Origin: DASXKD01 sp963806145
Lineage (GTDB): Bacteria > Actinomycetota > Actinomycetes > Streptosporangiales > Streptosporangiaceae
Length of the DNA: 64,000 bases
Direction: 5' to 3'
Assembly (NCBI GenBank): GCA_963806145.1
Contig: CAWDXD010000032.1
Coordinates: 62,001-126,000 of the forward strand
In this document: positions 35,131 to 43,817 of the stretch, piece by piece
Layout: each line of letters begins with the position of its first letter
How positions within the stretch are numbered: position 1 is the first letter of the stretch
Position numbers and translations under genes: made by a program
Notes under the pieces: model-generated
Database searches by the model: none
What the model was told of the DNA's origin: nothing
The model's input: the letters and a program-made list of their open reading frames with translations, nothing else

Positions 35131-36212
35131 GACGCCCCCGCGAAGCGGAGTTCGGCCAGTCGCCCCACGGGGCTGAGTTCTTCGAGCAGCACCGGCCGGC
35201 CCAGCCGCCGGGAGGCTTCCGCGGCTTCCAGCGCGGCCACCACGGCCAGCCCGTTCTCCGCGTCGGTCAGCGGCCGGGCGCCGGTGGCGACGCAGTCGAT
35301 GAAATGCCGGTCCTGCACGGCGAGCGGTTCTTCTGGGGAGATGAACGGGACCACGATGTCCCCGTAGCGGTAGGACAGCGGGGGCTGGGTCAGGTTGTCA
35401 CCGTCGGGCGGCAGGCAGACGCCCTTGTCGAGGACCCGGATCCGCTCGTCCGCGGCGAGGTCGTCGTAGACCGCCATCTTCCGGCTGCCGACCGCGGTGA
35501 CCCGCCGCACCTTGCACGGGTCGAGCCAGCTCACATGGATGTTCGCGGACAGGCCGCGGTCGTCGAAGAAGTCGTCGTAGAACAGGCGCAGGTAGGCGAC
35601 GTCCTCGAAGCGCCGGTGCGCGTGCCGTGAGGCCCATGCCTGGGCGGCCACCGGGGTCCGGCCCAGCACGTGGTTGATGATGGAGATGTCGTGCGGCGCG
35701 AGGTCGAGGATGACGTTGACGTCGTTCTGGTACAGGCCCAGGTTGAGCCGGGCGCTGTCGATGTAGTACACCTCGCCCAGTTCGCCGCTCTGGACAAGCT
35801 CACGGAGCTTGCGGACCGCGGGGTTGTACTCGAACGTGTGGCCGACCATGAGGACCACGCCCGCCGCCGCCGCCGCGGCCTGCAGCAGCCGCACACCCGC
35901 GGTGGTGGGGGCGAGTGGCTTCTCCACCAGGACGTGCTTGCCGGCCTCGATGGCCTGCAGCGCCACCGCCACGTGCGTGCTTGGCGGGGTGGCGACCACG
36001 ACCGCGTCCACTTCGGCCAGGGCGGGATCGAGGGCGGCGTGCCAGGAGGCCGACTTGTAGCCGCGGGCCAGCTTCCGCGCCCGGTCGCCGGAGGTGTCGA
36101 CGACGATCACTTCAGCCACGTCGTCCATCGCGTGCAGCACGCGGACGTGCTTCGATCCCCAGTAGCCGCAGCCGGCGACCGCGATTCGCAAAGCCTTCCC
36201 CCGAGATTCCAT
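35127..36212 (-). CDS. Gfo/Idh/MocA oxidoreductase (WlbA/WbpB-like)
   Basis: A 361-aa NAD-dependent sugar dehydrogenase. The Rossmann start is VAGCGYWGSKHVRVL; EKPLAPTT has the conserved EKP Lys, and DLAPHDISIINHVLG carries the catalytic region. Together with the adjacent aminotransferase and the acetyltransferase at 22.6 kb it fits a 2,3-diacetamido sugar pathway. ATG 36212 is used; a TTG at 36191 behind GGGGGAAGG is possible. It leads the glycan operon. Confidence 0.85.
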   Translation of the reverse strand: MESRGKALRIAVAGCGYWGSKHVRVLHAMDDVAEVIVVDTSGDRARKLARGYKSASWHAALDPALAEVDAVVVATPPSTHVAVALQAIEAGKHVLVEKPLAPTTAGVRLLQAAAAAAGVVLMVGHTFEYNPAVRKLRELVQSGELGEVYYIDSARLNLGLYQNDVNVILDLAPHDISIINHVLGRTPVAAQAWASRHAHRRFEDVAYLRLFYDDFFDDRGLSANIHVSWLDPCKVRRVTAVGSRKMAVYDDLAADERIRVLDKGVCLPPDGDNLTQPPLSYRYGDIVVPFISPEEPLAVQDRHFIDCVATGARPLTDAENGLAVVAALEAAEASRRLGRPVLLEELSPVGRLAELRFAGAS

Positions 36213-36270
36213 AACCCACTCAGCCGCCCCACTTTTTAGCCCCGCCAGGCCGGTGCGCCCGGTCGATGGA

Positions 36271-36296
36271 GAATTCCCTTTGTTTAGCGGGAATTC
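36271..36296. promoter_or_regulatory. Operator-like inverted repeat upstream of glycan operon
   Basis: GAATTCCC (36271-36278) and GGGAATTC (36289-36296) form a perfect 8-bp inverted repeat with a 10-bp AT-rich spacer, about 60 bases upstream of the operon's first start codon. This is a likely site for a dimeric regulator, possibly one of the LuxR-type proteins at 39.8-42.2 kb. Confidence 0.4.
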
Positions 36297-36331
36297 ATCC
36301 GGCCGTCACTAACCTAGGTGCGGCCTTATCG

Positions 36332-36385
36332 GCCCGCATCCCCCATCTGTCGTAGCCTCATTCAGCTTTGCTGGGGGATGCGGGC
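36332..36385. terminator. Long perfect hairpin downstream of the 1131-aa gene
   Basis: GCCCGCATCCCCCA (36332-36345) pairs without mismatch with TGGGGGATGCGGGC (36372-36385), with a 26-base loop. It lies 30 bases past the stop of the secreted deacetylase gene and before the glycan operon, so it may end the former transcript or attenuate readthrough into the latter. There is no U-tract on the minus strand. Confidence 0.5.
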
Positions 36386-36415
36386 TTTCCCATTACCGGC
36401 GGTAATCCTGATCTT

Positions 36416-39400
36416 TTACCCGAGCGGCTTGGCATGACAGTTCGCCGACCCAGAATCGGTGAATGGGCTCTCGCCGTCGTTGACGAACTGCCAGCCGTAG
36501 CTGCCGTTATGCAGCGTCATCTTGATGACGCCGTGCGTGGCGGCGTTCAGCACCTGGCTGTTGGGCCGCTGCGCCCCTGGCGTCTCCAGGCCGGCGCCGC
36601 CGGTGCCGACGATGAACTCGCGGACCCCGAAGGCGTTGTCCACCACGCCGGAGGAGTTCTGCGGCGCCCACCGTTCGTACCAGTGCGAGTCACCGTTGAG
36701 GACCACGTCCGCGCCGCCCCGGTACAGGTCTTGCCAGAACTGCTGGTAGTCGGTATGGCCGCCGGAGGTGCCGTTCGACGTCCAGCGCGGGTTCTGGAAG
36801 TAGGCCAGCGTGCAGAGGTTGCTGCTGGCGTTCAGGTCGTTCTGCAGCCACTGGTCCTCGGCCGAGCCGGCCGCGCAGAAGGACGGGTTGTCCAGGCCGC
36901 ACGGTGCGGTGTTCAGCGCGATGATGTGCCAGCTGCCGAGGTTGTAGCTGTAGTAGCCGGTGGCCGGGTTGACGTTCACCACCGATGGGACCGGTGAACC
37001 GAACAGCCCGCCGCTGCTGCCGTAGTACTGCTGGTATCCGGCACCTGGGGTGGCCGGGCAGCCGGTGCCGCCGGTGGTGTTGTAGTCCTCATCGCCGGGC
37101 ACCGGGTAGGTGATCGACTTCTTCACGCCCCAGGTCGGGCCGTAGGACTGCTGGAACGCGCTCACGCCGCCGCAGTCGTACTGGTCGTCACCGATAGGCA
37201 GCACCGCGTCCACACCGGTCAGCAGGCTGGCGGTGGCCGCGGCCTTGCAGTCGGTGTCGGTGCCCACGCCGTTGTTGAACGCGGGCGAGGCCGGGTCGCA
37301 GGCGATGTCGCCGGCCGCGCCGACGATCGGATCGGCATTGGCCTGGACCTGCACCGACTGTGTCTGCACGGACTCGGTGTTGCCGGCGTTGTCCACCGAG
37401 AAGAACTTCAGCGTCATCGGCTGCTTGATGGTGAACGGCTGGACGAAGACGGGGCTCGAGGTGGTCGGCGTGGAACCGTCGGTGGTGTAGTAGGTCGTCT
37501 TCACGCCGGACCCGCCAGGGTCCTTCCCGAACGGCGCGATCGTGGTGGATCCGTGGTAGGCGGCGGCCTGGCACGGCGATCCGTCACATTGCAGCGCGGT
37601 GATCGGCGCCTGGGTGTCCGGGCCGTTGATCACCTGGGAGACCGTCTTGACCACGGTGCCTGCCGGGGCGCCGCCGGGCTGGCCAGCGTTCTGCAGCCAG
37701 TCGAGGAAGGCGTTCAGCGTGTCAAGCTCGATGGGGCCCCAGTCACTGATGCAACCGGTGTAGCTGTCCGGGTCGGACGCCTGCGAGCACACCTGGTGGA
37801 GCACCTCGGTGATCCACCCGCCGCCCTGCTGTGCCGCGGCGGTGACGTTCGCCTTGAGATGGGCAAGCGTGATCGGCGGCACGTTCGGCGGGCTCCCGGC
37901 CGGTGGGTCGTACGCGGTCCGGAGCGCGAACTGGTCCTTGGCCGGGATGGTCTCCGCGTATACCGGCCCGGCGCCGTCGCCCGCCACGTCTATCAGGCCG
38001 GCGGCGCGGCCCGAGGTGTAGCCGCAGTCGTGCACGATGCTCTCCGCGGTCGCGTCGTACGCGCCCTCGGGGTAGGCGAAGCTCATCGGGTAGAACCCGT
38101 GGTCCATCAGGTTCTGCCGGTCCTGGCAGACCTCGGCGACCTTGGTGTTGAAATCGGTCGTGGTCTTCAGATTGACGTGGTGCACCGTGTGGCCGCCGAT
38201 TTCGTTTCCCCCGTTGTTCAGCGCGGTCATCTCGGACCAGGTCATGTGGTCTGGATCGACGTTGTTCAGGCCGCTGATGTCGTAGAAGGTTCCGTTGAGA
38301 TGGTGCGGCTTCAGGGCGCGCAGGAAGCCGAGCTGATATTGGTTCTGCAGGCCGTCATCGAAGGTGAGTGACACCACTACGGCGAATGCGATCGCCTGGG
38401 TCTTCGGCTGTTCTGAATTGCCCGCCAGGTCGGTGGAGAAGAATTTCAGCGTGCTGTTCTGCTTGATGGTGAACGGCCCGGTGTACACCGGGCTTGACGT
38501 GGTCGGCGCGGATCCGTCGGTGGTGTAGTAGGTCTTGTTCACCCCCCAGCCGGAGTCGCTCGCCGTGAGCGTGACGCTCACCGGGGCGGTGTACGGACTG
38601 CTGGCGCAGGCTGTCCCGTTACAGGTAACCGTGGTGGCCGGTGGCGTACTGTCCGGCCCCTGCTGGATGGTGATGGCCGCCGAGCCGGCCGCCGCCTCGG
38701 CGTTGCCCGCGTTGTCCCAGGAGCGGTACTGGACGGTCGTCGTGCCGGTCACCGGGAACGGGGCGGTGTACAGCGGGCTGGCCTGGGTGGGTGGCGTCCC
38801 GTCGGTGGTGTAGTGCGTGCTCGCGACCCCCGTGCCGGTGTCGGCCGCGGCCAGGGTCACGGTGACCGTCCCGGTGTAGGTGGCGGTCGTGCAGGGTGCC
38901 CCGTTGCAGGCGATCGCGGTCGCCGGGGGGATCGCGTCGCTGGGGGTCGCCGCGGCCGCCATCGTGCTGAACGCCGCGCCGGCCGGCGCCCCGCCGCTCT
39001 GCCCGGCGTTCTGCACCCAGGTCAGGAACGTGTTGAGGTCGGCCAGCTCGATCCACCCCGACGACGCGGTGCAGGAGGCGTAGTTCGCCGGGTCCTGCGC
39101 CTGCGAGCACACCTTGCTGATCACGATGGGCACCCAGCCGCCTTTCGCCGCGGCCCCGGTCACCAGGGCCTGCAGGCTGGCCAGGCTCACCTGGCCGGTG
39201 GGGGCGTAAGCGCGCAGCGCCAGCCAGGTCTTGGGCGGCATGGTCTCCGCGAATGTCGGCCCGGTGGGGGACAGGCTGCCCGCGGTCCTGGCATTGCCGT
39301 AGCCGCAGTTCTGCACCTCCGTCTGGATGGTGGCGTTGAACGCCCCGCCAGGGTAGGCGAAGCTGAACGGCTTGAGCCCGTGCGCGAGGATGTTCTGCCG

Positions 39401-39811
39401 GTCGGTGCAGATCTCGCTGATCTGCTGCTGCGTGGTGAGCGACGTCAGGCTGATGCCGTCGACGGTCTTGCCGCCGATCTCGTTGCCCGCCGCGGCGAGC
39501 GTGCCGAGTTGCGCCCACGTCATCCTCGCCGAGCCGACGCCCACCGTGCCGCTGCTCACGTAGAAGGTGGCGGGCACCCCGTGCGGCTGCAGCGCCTGCT
39601 GGTAGCCGAGCGTGAACTGGCCGGACGTGTTGTTGTCGAACGTGAGCGCGACCAGGGTGGGCGCCGCCGCGGCCGCCGTACCGGGCGCGGCCAGGGCAAG
39701 CCCGCTGGCTGCCATCGCGATCGTGGCCCCCGCAGCCGCCAGCCGGTGGCTTCTCCGGTGCCCGCGACGTGCCTGCCGCGCGCTGCCCCGATGCCCGAAT
39801 GCGATACGCAA
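36416..39811 (-). CDS. Secreted multidomain protein: two NodB-like deacetylase domains, three chitobiase-type modules, metallophosphatase
   Basis: About 1131 aa with an N-terminal signal peptide. Domain 1 (~50-280) is NodB-like but degenerate: LTFDNNTSG in place of LTFDDG, and GGKTVDG where the metal His pair should be. A chitobiase C-terminal-like module follows (HYTTDGTPPTQASPLY), then a second such module, then NodB domain 2 (~485-720), which is intact: LTFDDGLQNQ and GGHTVHHVN. A third module precedes a calcineurin-like metallophosphatase (AAGDIACDP, GDDQYDCGG, LNGDSHWYERW). TTG 39811 is chosen, 9 bases after GGGAGGGG. It probably modifies exported glycan or wall polymer. Confidence 0.8.
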   Translation of the reverse strand: MRIAFGHRGSARQARRGHRRSHRLAAAGATIAMAASGLALAAPGTAAAAAPTLVALTFDNNTSGQFTLGYQQALQPHGVPATFYVSSGTVGVGSARMTWAQLGTLAAAGNEIGGKTVDGISLTSLTTQQQISEICTDRQNILAHGLKPFSFAYPGGAFNATIQTEVQNCGYGNARTAGSLSPTGPTFAETMPPKTWLALRAYAPTGQVSLASLQALVTGAAAKGGWVPIVISKVCSQAQDPANYASCTASSGWIELADLNTFLTWVQNAGQSGGAPAGAAFSTMAAAATPSDAIPPATAIACNGAPCTTATYTGTVTVTLAAADTGTGVASTHYTTDGTPPTQASPLYTAPFPVTGTTTVQYRSWDNAGNAEAAAGSAAITIQQGPDSTPPATTVTCNGTACASSPYTAPVSVTLTASDSGWGVNKTYYTTDGSAPTTSSPVYTGPFTIKQNSTLKFFSTDLAGNSEQPKTQAIAFAVVVSLTFDDGLQNQYQLGFLRALKPHHLNGTFYDISGLNNVDPDHMTWSEMTALNNGGNEIGGHTVHHVNLKTTTDFNTKVAEVCQDRQNLMDHGFYPMSFAYPEGAYDATAESIVHDCGYTSGRAAGLIDVAGDGAGPVYAETIPAKDQFALRTAYDPPAGSPPNVPPITLAHLKANVTAAAQQGGGWITEVLHQVCSQASDPDSYTGCISDWGPIELDTLNAFLDWLQNAGQPGGAPAGTVVKTVSQVINGPDTQAPITALQCDGSPCQAAAYHGSTTIAPFGKDPGGSGVKTTYYTTDGSTPTTSSPVFVQPFTIKQPMTLKFFSVDNAGNTESVQTQSVQVQANADPIVGAAGDIACDPASPAFNNGVGTDTDCKAAATASLLTGVDAVLPIGDDQYDCGGVSAFQQSYGPTWGVKKSITYPVPGDEDYNTTGGTGCPATPGAGYQQYYGSSGGLFGSPVPSVVNVNPATGYYSYNLGSWHIIALNTAPCGLDNPSFCAAGSAEDQWLQNDLNASSNLCTLAYFQNPRWTSNGTSGGHTDYQQFWQDLYRGGADVVLNGDSHWYERWAPQNSSGVVDNAFGVREFIVGTGGAGLETPGAQRPNSQVLNAATHGVIKMTLHNGSYGWQFVNDGESPFTDSGSANCHAKPLG

Positions 39812-39816
39812 CGTGG

Positions 39817-40665
39817 TCAACCCCTCCCAGCCGTTCCCCCCGGCGACGGACGGCTCCAGAGCGGTTCCCCCGGTGCTCGCGCGTGCCGAAAGCCCTGTCC
39901 CGGGCAGCGCAGGATGCTGCCGTGACGTCGCTCAATACTCACCGGGAGCCGGTCGGGGGGAACACCCTCATCGGTCGTATCCAGCCTGCGCAAACCGGCT
40001 GTCAGCTGCTTGGGCGCAACTGCTCCAGGTGTGGCCAGGCTCAGCGCGACCGCCTCGAGGGTGGAGTGGACGCCGAGCTTGGCCATCAGGTTCTGCAGGT
40101 GGGTGCGGACCGTGTTGGCGGACAGGTGCAACTGCACCGCCACCTCGTGGCGCCCGGCGCCCTCGGCGAGGCAGGCCAGCACCTCCCGCTCGCGCGGGGT
40201 GAGCGCGGCGAGCAGCCGGTCGTTGTCCTGCCGCCGGTCCTGGTCGGCGATCAGGTACCCGAGTACCTGGCCGGTCTCCGCCGGGGGCAGCCAGGTCTCA
40301 CCCCGGGCGACGCCCCGGATCACCTGCAGCAGGTATTGGAGGGACTCATTCTTCCGCACCCACGCGGCGGCTCCCGACCGCACCGCGTCGACGATCCGTT
40401 CCGGCTGCGCGGAGTAGCTGAGCATGACCACGCGCGGGGCGTCGTCCCGGGCGCACAGCTCCTCGCACAGCCGCATCGCGGCGCGTTCCGGCAGGTCGCC
40501 GTCCAGCAGCATGACATCGGCGTGCCGGCCCACGATCAGGCACTCGGCCGGCGTGCGCGCGTGCACGGCGGCGACGACCTCTACGTCCTCCTCCGCCTCC
40601 AGCCGGGCCGCGAGCGCGTCGGCGAACGTGCGCTCCTGGTCCACAACGAAGACGCTGATCCCCAT
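39817..40665 (-). CDS. LuxR-family response regulator
   Basis: A 282-aa regulator with a receiver domain (VFVVDQERTF acidic pocket, phosphoacceptor Asp in MLLDGDLPERA) and a C-terminal GerE HTH (LTPREREVLACLAEG, SANTVRTHLQNLMAKLGVHS). A ~60-residue unstructured tail follows. ATG 40665 is chosen; GTG 40683 is possible. It ends just before the secreted deacetylase gene and is probably cotranscribed with it. Confidence 0.85.
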   Translation of the reverse strand: MGISVFVVDQERTFADALAARLEAEEDVEVVAAVHARTPAECLIVGRHADVMLLDGDLPERAAMRLCEELCARDDAPRVVMLSYSAQPERIVDAVRSGAAAWVRKNESLQYLLQVIRGVARGETWLPPAETGQVLGYLIADQDRRQDNDRLLAALTPREREVLACLAEGAGRHEVAVQLHLSANTVRTHLQNLMAKLGVHSTLEAVALSLATPGAVAPKQLTAGLRRLDTTDEGVPPDRLPVSIERRHGSILRCPGQGFRHARAPGEPLWSRPSPGGTAGRG

Positions 40666-40768
40666 GCCGCGAGCGTGACTCACCGCCCGGCCCGGGCGGA
40701 ACCCCTGCCCGCCGTGGCCCGGCTACGACAATTGCGGGGTGCCCGCCGGCCTGCGAGGGCGGTGCCGG

Positions 40769-41401
40769 TCATGCCGGCATCTCCGCCACCAGCCCTTCGC
40801 GGCTGGCCAGCGCGGCCGCCTGCAGCCTTGAATGCGTGCCGAGCTTGGTGAGCAGGGTCTTCACGTAGCTCCGCAGGGTGCTGGTGGCGATGTTCATTTC
40901 CGTGGCCATCTGCCCGGTGCCCTGGCCATCGACGATCCGGCGCAGCACCTCCTGCTCCCGCGGGGTGAGCTCGTACACCCGCCGGTCACGCCGCCGCGCT
41001 CCGGCCGCCGGGCGGCTGGTCAGGCCCGGCTCGAACACCGTCCCGCCCGCCGCGACGGCGGCCAGTGCCTGCACGATCTGCGCGACGTTGGCGTCCTTGC
41101 TGAGGAACCCGGCCACGCCGAGCTTCCGCGCCCCCCCTGCGATCGACGGGTCCGCCGCCCTGGCCAGGGTCACGACCGCGGTACCCGGATGGCGCTGCCT
41201 GATCGCACGGATCCCGGCCAGGCCGTCCTCGCCGGGGAGACGCAGGCCGACCAGGCACGCGTCCGGTCTGTGCGCGCGGATCGCGGCGAGGCCCCCGGCC
41301 AGCGAGGTCGTGATCGCGGCAATCTGGTGGCCGCTTGCCGTCAACGCCGGCGCGAGTGCCTCACCGAGGAGCAGGTTGTCGTCACAGAGCACAAGTCGCA
41401 T
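40769..41401 (-). CDS. LuxR-family response regulator with phosphoacceptor Asp replaced
   Basis: A 210-aa NarL-type regulator. The acidic pocket is present (LVLCDDNLLL), but the strand that should carry the phosphorylated Asp reads ACLVGLRLPGEDG, with Gly in its place. The switch residues (TLARAA; FLSKDAN Lys) are kept. The C-terminal HTH is normal (LTPREQEVLRRIVDG, TSTLRSYVKTLLTKLG). ATG 41401 follows GGGGGAG. It may work without phosphorylation. Confidence 0.85.
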   Translation of the reverse strand: MRLVLCDDNLLLGEALAPALTASGHQIAAITTSLAGGLAAIRAHRPDACLVGLRLPGEDGLAGIRAIRQRHPGTAVVTLARAADPSIAGGARKLGVAGFLSKDANVAQIVQALAAVAAGGTVFEPGLTSRPAAGARRRDRRVYELTPREQEVLRRIVDGQGTGQMATEMNIATSTLRSYVKTLLTKLGTHSRLQAAALASREGLVAEMPA

Positions 41402-41487
41402 GGTCTCCCCCAAGTCGGCCCGCTATCAGCTTGCTGCCGGGGGCTGGGGAAACGCAGCCTGCTGAGCCGCATGGCCCGCTCAGGCTT

Positions 41488-42159
41488 CTAAGCGCTGCTG
41501 CTCCGCTCGCGGAACAGTTCCGCCGCGGCTGCCCGGTCCTGGACACCGAGCTTGCGCACGACAGCGGTGATGTGCGCGCGCACCGCGCTGGCCGAGAGCA
41601 CCAGGCTGGCTGCGATCTCCGCGGTTGTGTACCTGCGGGCCAGCAGCGCGAGCACCTCCCATTCCCGGCTCGTCAGCCGGCCCTCGGAGACGTCCGCCGT
41701 GACGAGCGGCCGCCAGCGCGGCTCCCGCCCGTGGAATCGTTCGAGCACCCGTGCGACCAATTCCCGCGGCATGGCCGCCTCGCCCGCGAAGACGCCGTGC
41801 AGCGCATCGGGCAGCCGGTCCATGTTCATGGTCTTGAGCAGGTACCCGTCGGCGCCGGCCCGCAGCGCGGTGAACAGGTCGGTGTCCTCGTCGGAAACGG
41901 TCAGCATCACGATCTTCACCCGTGGCAGCCGTGCCGCGATCTCCCACGCCGCGGCCAGGCCGCTGCCGGGCATCCGGATGTCGAGCAGGCAGATGTCGGG
42001 CTGTTTGCGCATCGCGGCCTGCACGGCCTCGGCGGCGTCCGACACCTCGGAGCAGATGCTGAACCGCCCGTCGGCGTCCAGCGCCCGCCGCACATCGTCA
42101 CGGGTGGGGGCGTGGTCATCGGCGATCAGCACCCGCAGTGGCTTGTTTTCTTCGTTCAA
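41488..42159 (-). CDS. LuxR-family response regulator, cognate of adjacent kinase
   Basis: A 223-aa NarL-type regulator with a complete receiver: VLIADDHAPTR, phosphoacceptor in CLLDIRMPG, MLTVSD and YLLKTMN. The C-terminal GerE HTH is LTSREWEVLALLARR with SAVRAHITAVVRKLG. ATG 42159 overlaps the kinase stop as ATGA, so this is the direct partner of the kinase. It probably regulates the surface glycan genes nearby. Confidence 0.9.
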   Translation of the reverse strand: MNEENKPLRVLIADDHAPTRDDVRRALDADGRFSICSEVSDAAEAVQAAMRKQPDICLLDIRMPGSGLAAAWEIAARLPRVKIVMLTVSDEDTDLFTALRAGADGYLLKTMNMDRLPDALHGVFAGEAAMPRELVARVLERFHGREPRWRPLVTADVSEGRLTSREWEVLALLARRYTTAEIAASLVLSASAVRAHITAVVRKLGVQDRAAAAELFRERSSSA

Positions 42160-43556
42160 ACCGCGACATCCACCTCACTTCCGCGTCCGGGGCCGGAACG
42201 GATGCGGAGTTCGCCCCCGACCGAGCGAATCCGTTCCCGCATCGACACGAGACCGAATCCGCCGCCGGGAACACTGGTGTCGAAGCCGCAGCCCCGGTCG
42301 GCCACCTGCATCCGCACCAGGGAACCGTCGCGCTCCAGGCGGAGCGTCACCCGGCCCGCGCCGCTGTGCTTGGCGGCATTGGTGATGGCCTCACAGGCGA
42401 CCCGGACCAGTGCCTCGGCCCGCGTGGGTGACAGCCGGACATCCGGCACGATGTCGAGGTCGAGGCCGATCCGGAACCGTTCCGCGGTCTGGGACGCCGC
42501 CTGCGCCAGTGCCGCACCCACGGCCTGGCCCCCCGGGGGGGCGAGCGCGCTGATGGCCGAGCGCAGTTCGACCTGGGCTCGCTCCAGCGCGGGCCGGAGC
42601 CGCCGCATCGCATCCTCGTGGCCCTCGCCGGCGGCCGAATCGAGGTTGCGGGAGATATAGGCCAGCTCCTGCGCCAGCCCGTCGTGCAGGTCGCGCGCCA
42701 TGCGGCGGCGGTCCTCCAGCACGGCCGCCCCCGACAGCGCGGTCCAGTACGACCAGATCTCCCGCAGGCAGCCGGCGAGCAGGGCGACGTAGAAGGCGAA
42801 CCTGAAGACGTCCCCGGTGTAGAGCACCGATTGTGCGTACGACGCCGGGAACAAGGAGTAGTTCACATGCGAGACGACGGCCAGGATCCCGGCAGCGGCC
42901 AGCCAGCCGTAGAACGCATCGCGGCGCCGCCTGGCCAGGTTGAGGAATCCGATCGCGGCCAGCCCGTAGAGCACCGCCACCAGCAATTCGAAGGCGAACA
43001 GGGCCGGATGGGCGCGCAACGGCGGCTGCGACACCGCAGCCGGGCTGAGCGTCGCTGTGTATCGCGGCGCCCAGCGCGCCGCGAGCGTGTGGGCGAACAG
43101 GGTGGCCATCCCGAGCGCGGTCAGCGTGGCCACCGCGGCCAGCGCCAGCACCGGGCCACCCCGGCGCAGTTCGCGCCGGGTGGCGAACGCGGCGAGCACG
43201 AACAGCACCGCGCCCAGCGAGCGGGCCAGCGGCGCAGCCCACACGGTCAGGTCGTCGGGCGCCTCCCCGGCCACCGTGGGCACCGTCACGAAAAGCAGGT
43301 TGGACAGCGCCAGCACGGCGAGCGCACACGCCAGCAGCAACTCGTTCAGGTAGGTGCGCCGGCGCAGCCCGCCGAAGACCAGGAACGTGGCGAACAGCGC
43401 GACGAGCGATCCCGATGTCTCCAGGGCCAGCCGCACCGCGGGCCACGCGTAGCCCAGGTGAAGCTGGGGCAGCCGGGCGAATGCGATCGTGACCAGGCCC
43501 GAGACCGCGGCGGTGAGCACCGCGATCGCCCGGTAACTTCGCATCACGCCGGCCAT
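42156..43556 (-). CDS. NarX-like sensor histidine kinase
   Basis: A 466-aa kinase. The N-terminal half has about eight membrane helices with no recognised ligand domain. Then come the HisKA_3 dimerisation box (RRRMARDLHDGLAQELAYI, phospho-His in LHDG) and a HATPase domain (CEAITNAAKHSGAGRV N-box, DRGCGFD and GGGFGLVSMRERI). ATG 43556 is preferred; the frame is open to 43634. It is the only kinase beside three response regulators. Confidence 0.88.
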   Translation of the reverse strand: MAGVMRSYRAIAVLTAAVSGLVTIAFARLPQLHLGYAWPAVRLALETSGSLVALFATFLVFGGLRRRTYLNELLLACALAVLALSNLLFVTVPTVAGEAPDDLTVWAAPLARSLGAVLFVLAAFATRRELRRGGPVLALAAVATLTALGMATLFAHTLAARWAPRYTATLSPAAVSQPPLRAHPALFAFELLVAVLYGLAAIGFLNLARRRRDAFYGWLAAAGILAVVSHVNYSLFPASYAQSVLYTGDVFRFAFYVALLAGCLREIWSYWTALSGAAVLEDRRRMARDLHDGLAQELAYISRNLDSAAGEGHEDAMRRLRPALERAQVELRSAISALAPPGGQAVGAALAQAASQTAERFRIGLDLDIVPDVRLSPTRAEALVRVACEAITNAAKHSGAGRVTLRLERDGSLVRMQVADRGCGFDTSVPGGGFGLVSMRERIRSVGGELRIRSGPGRGSEVDVAV

Positions 43557-43623
43557 GGCATCAGTGCCCCCGTCCCCCGCCGGTCGGCTAACACCGCAGA
43601 ACTTCAAGGCTAGGGCCCCGTTA

Positions 43624-43640
43624 GGTAAATTCACGGTAAA
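43624..43640. promoter_or_regulatory. Direct repeat GGTAAA-N5-GGTAAA in kinase/LCP divergent promoter
   Basis: GGTAAA at 43624-43629 and again at 43635-43640, one helical turn apart, in the 260-bp gap between the divergent kinase and LCP genes. An autoregulatory site for a LuxR-type regulator is possible. No other clear element was found in 43557-43817. Confidence 0.3.
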
Positions 43641-43817
43641 GCCCGACCAACACTACCCTGTCGTGCAGGCGACCAGAAGGTTGGCGAGAGCCCGGCCGCC
43701 GTGAATGTCCCGGCATCGCCCGGGTAGAGAACTTGCGGGCGGCCTTAATTTGCCACCGGACGCGGTCGGTCCCGCCAACGGGGAAACCTTGCAGGCCTTT
43801 TTTACGTTTTGTCTGGA

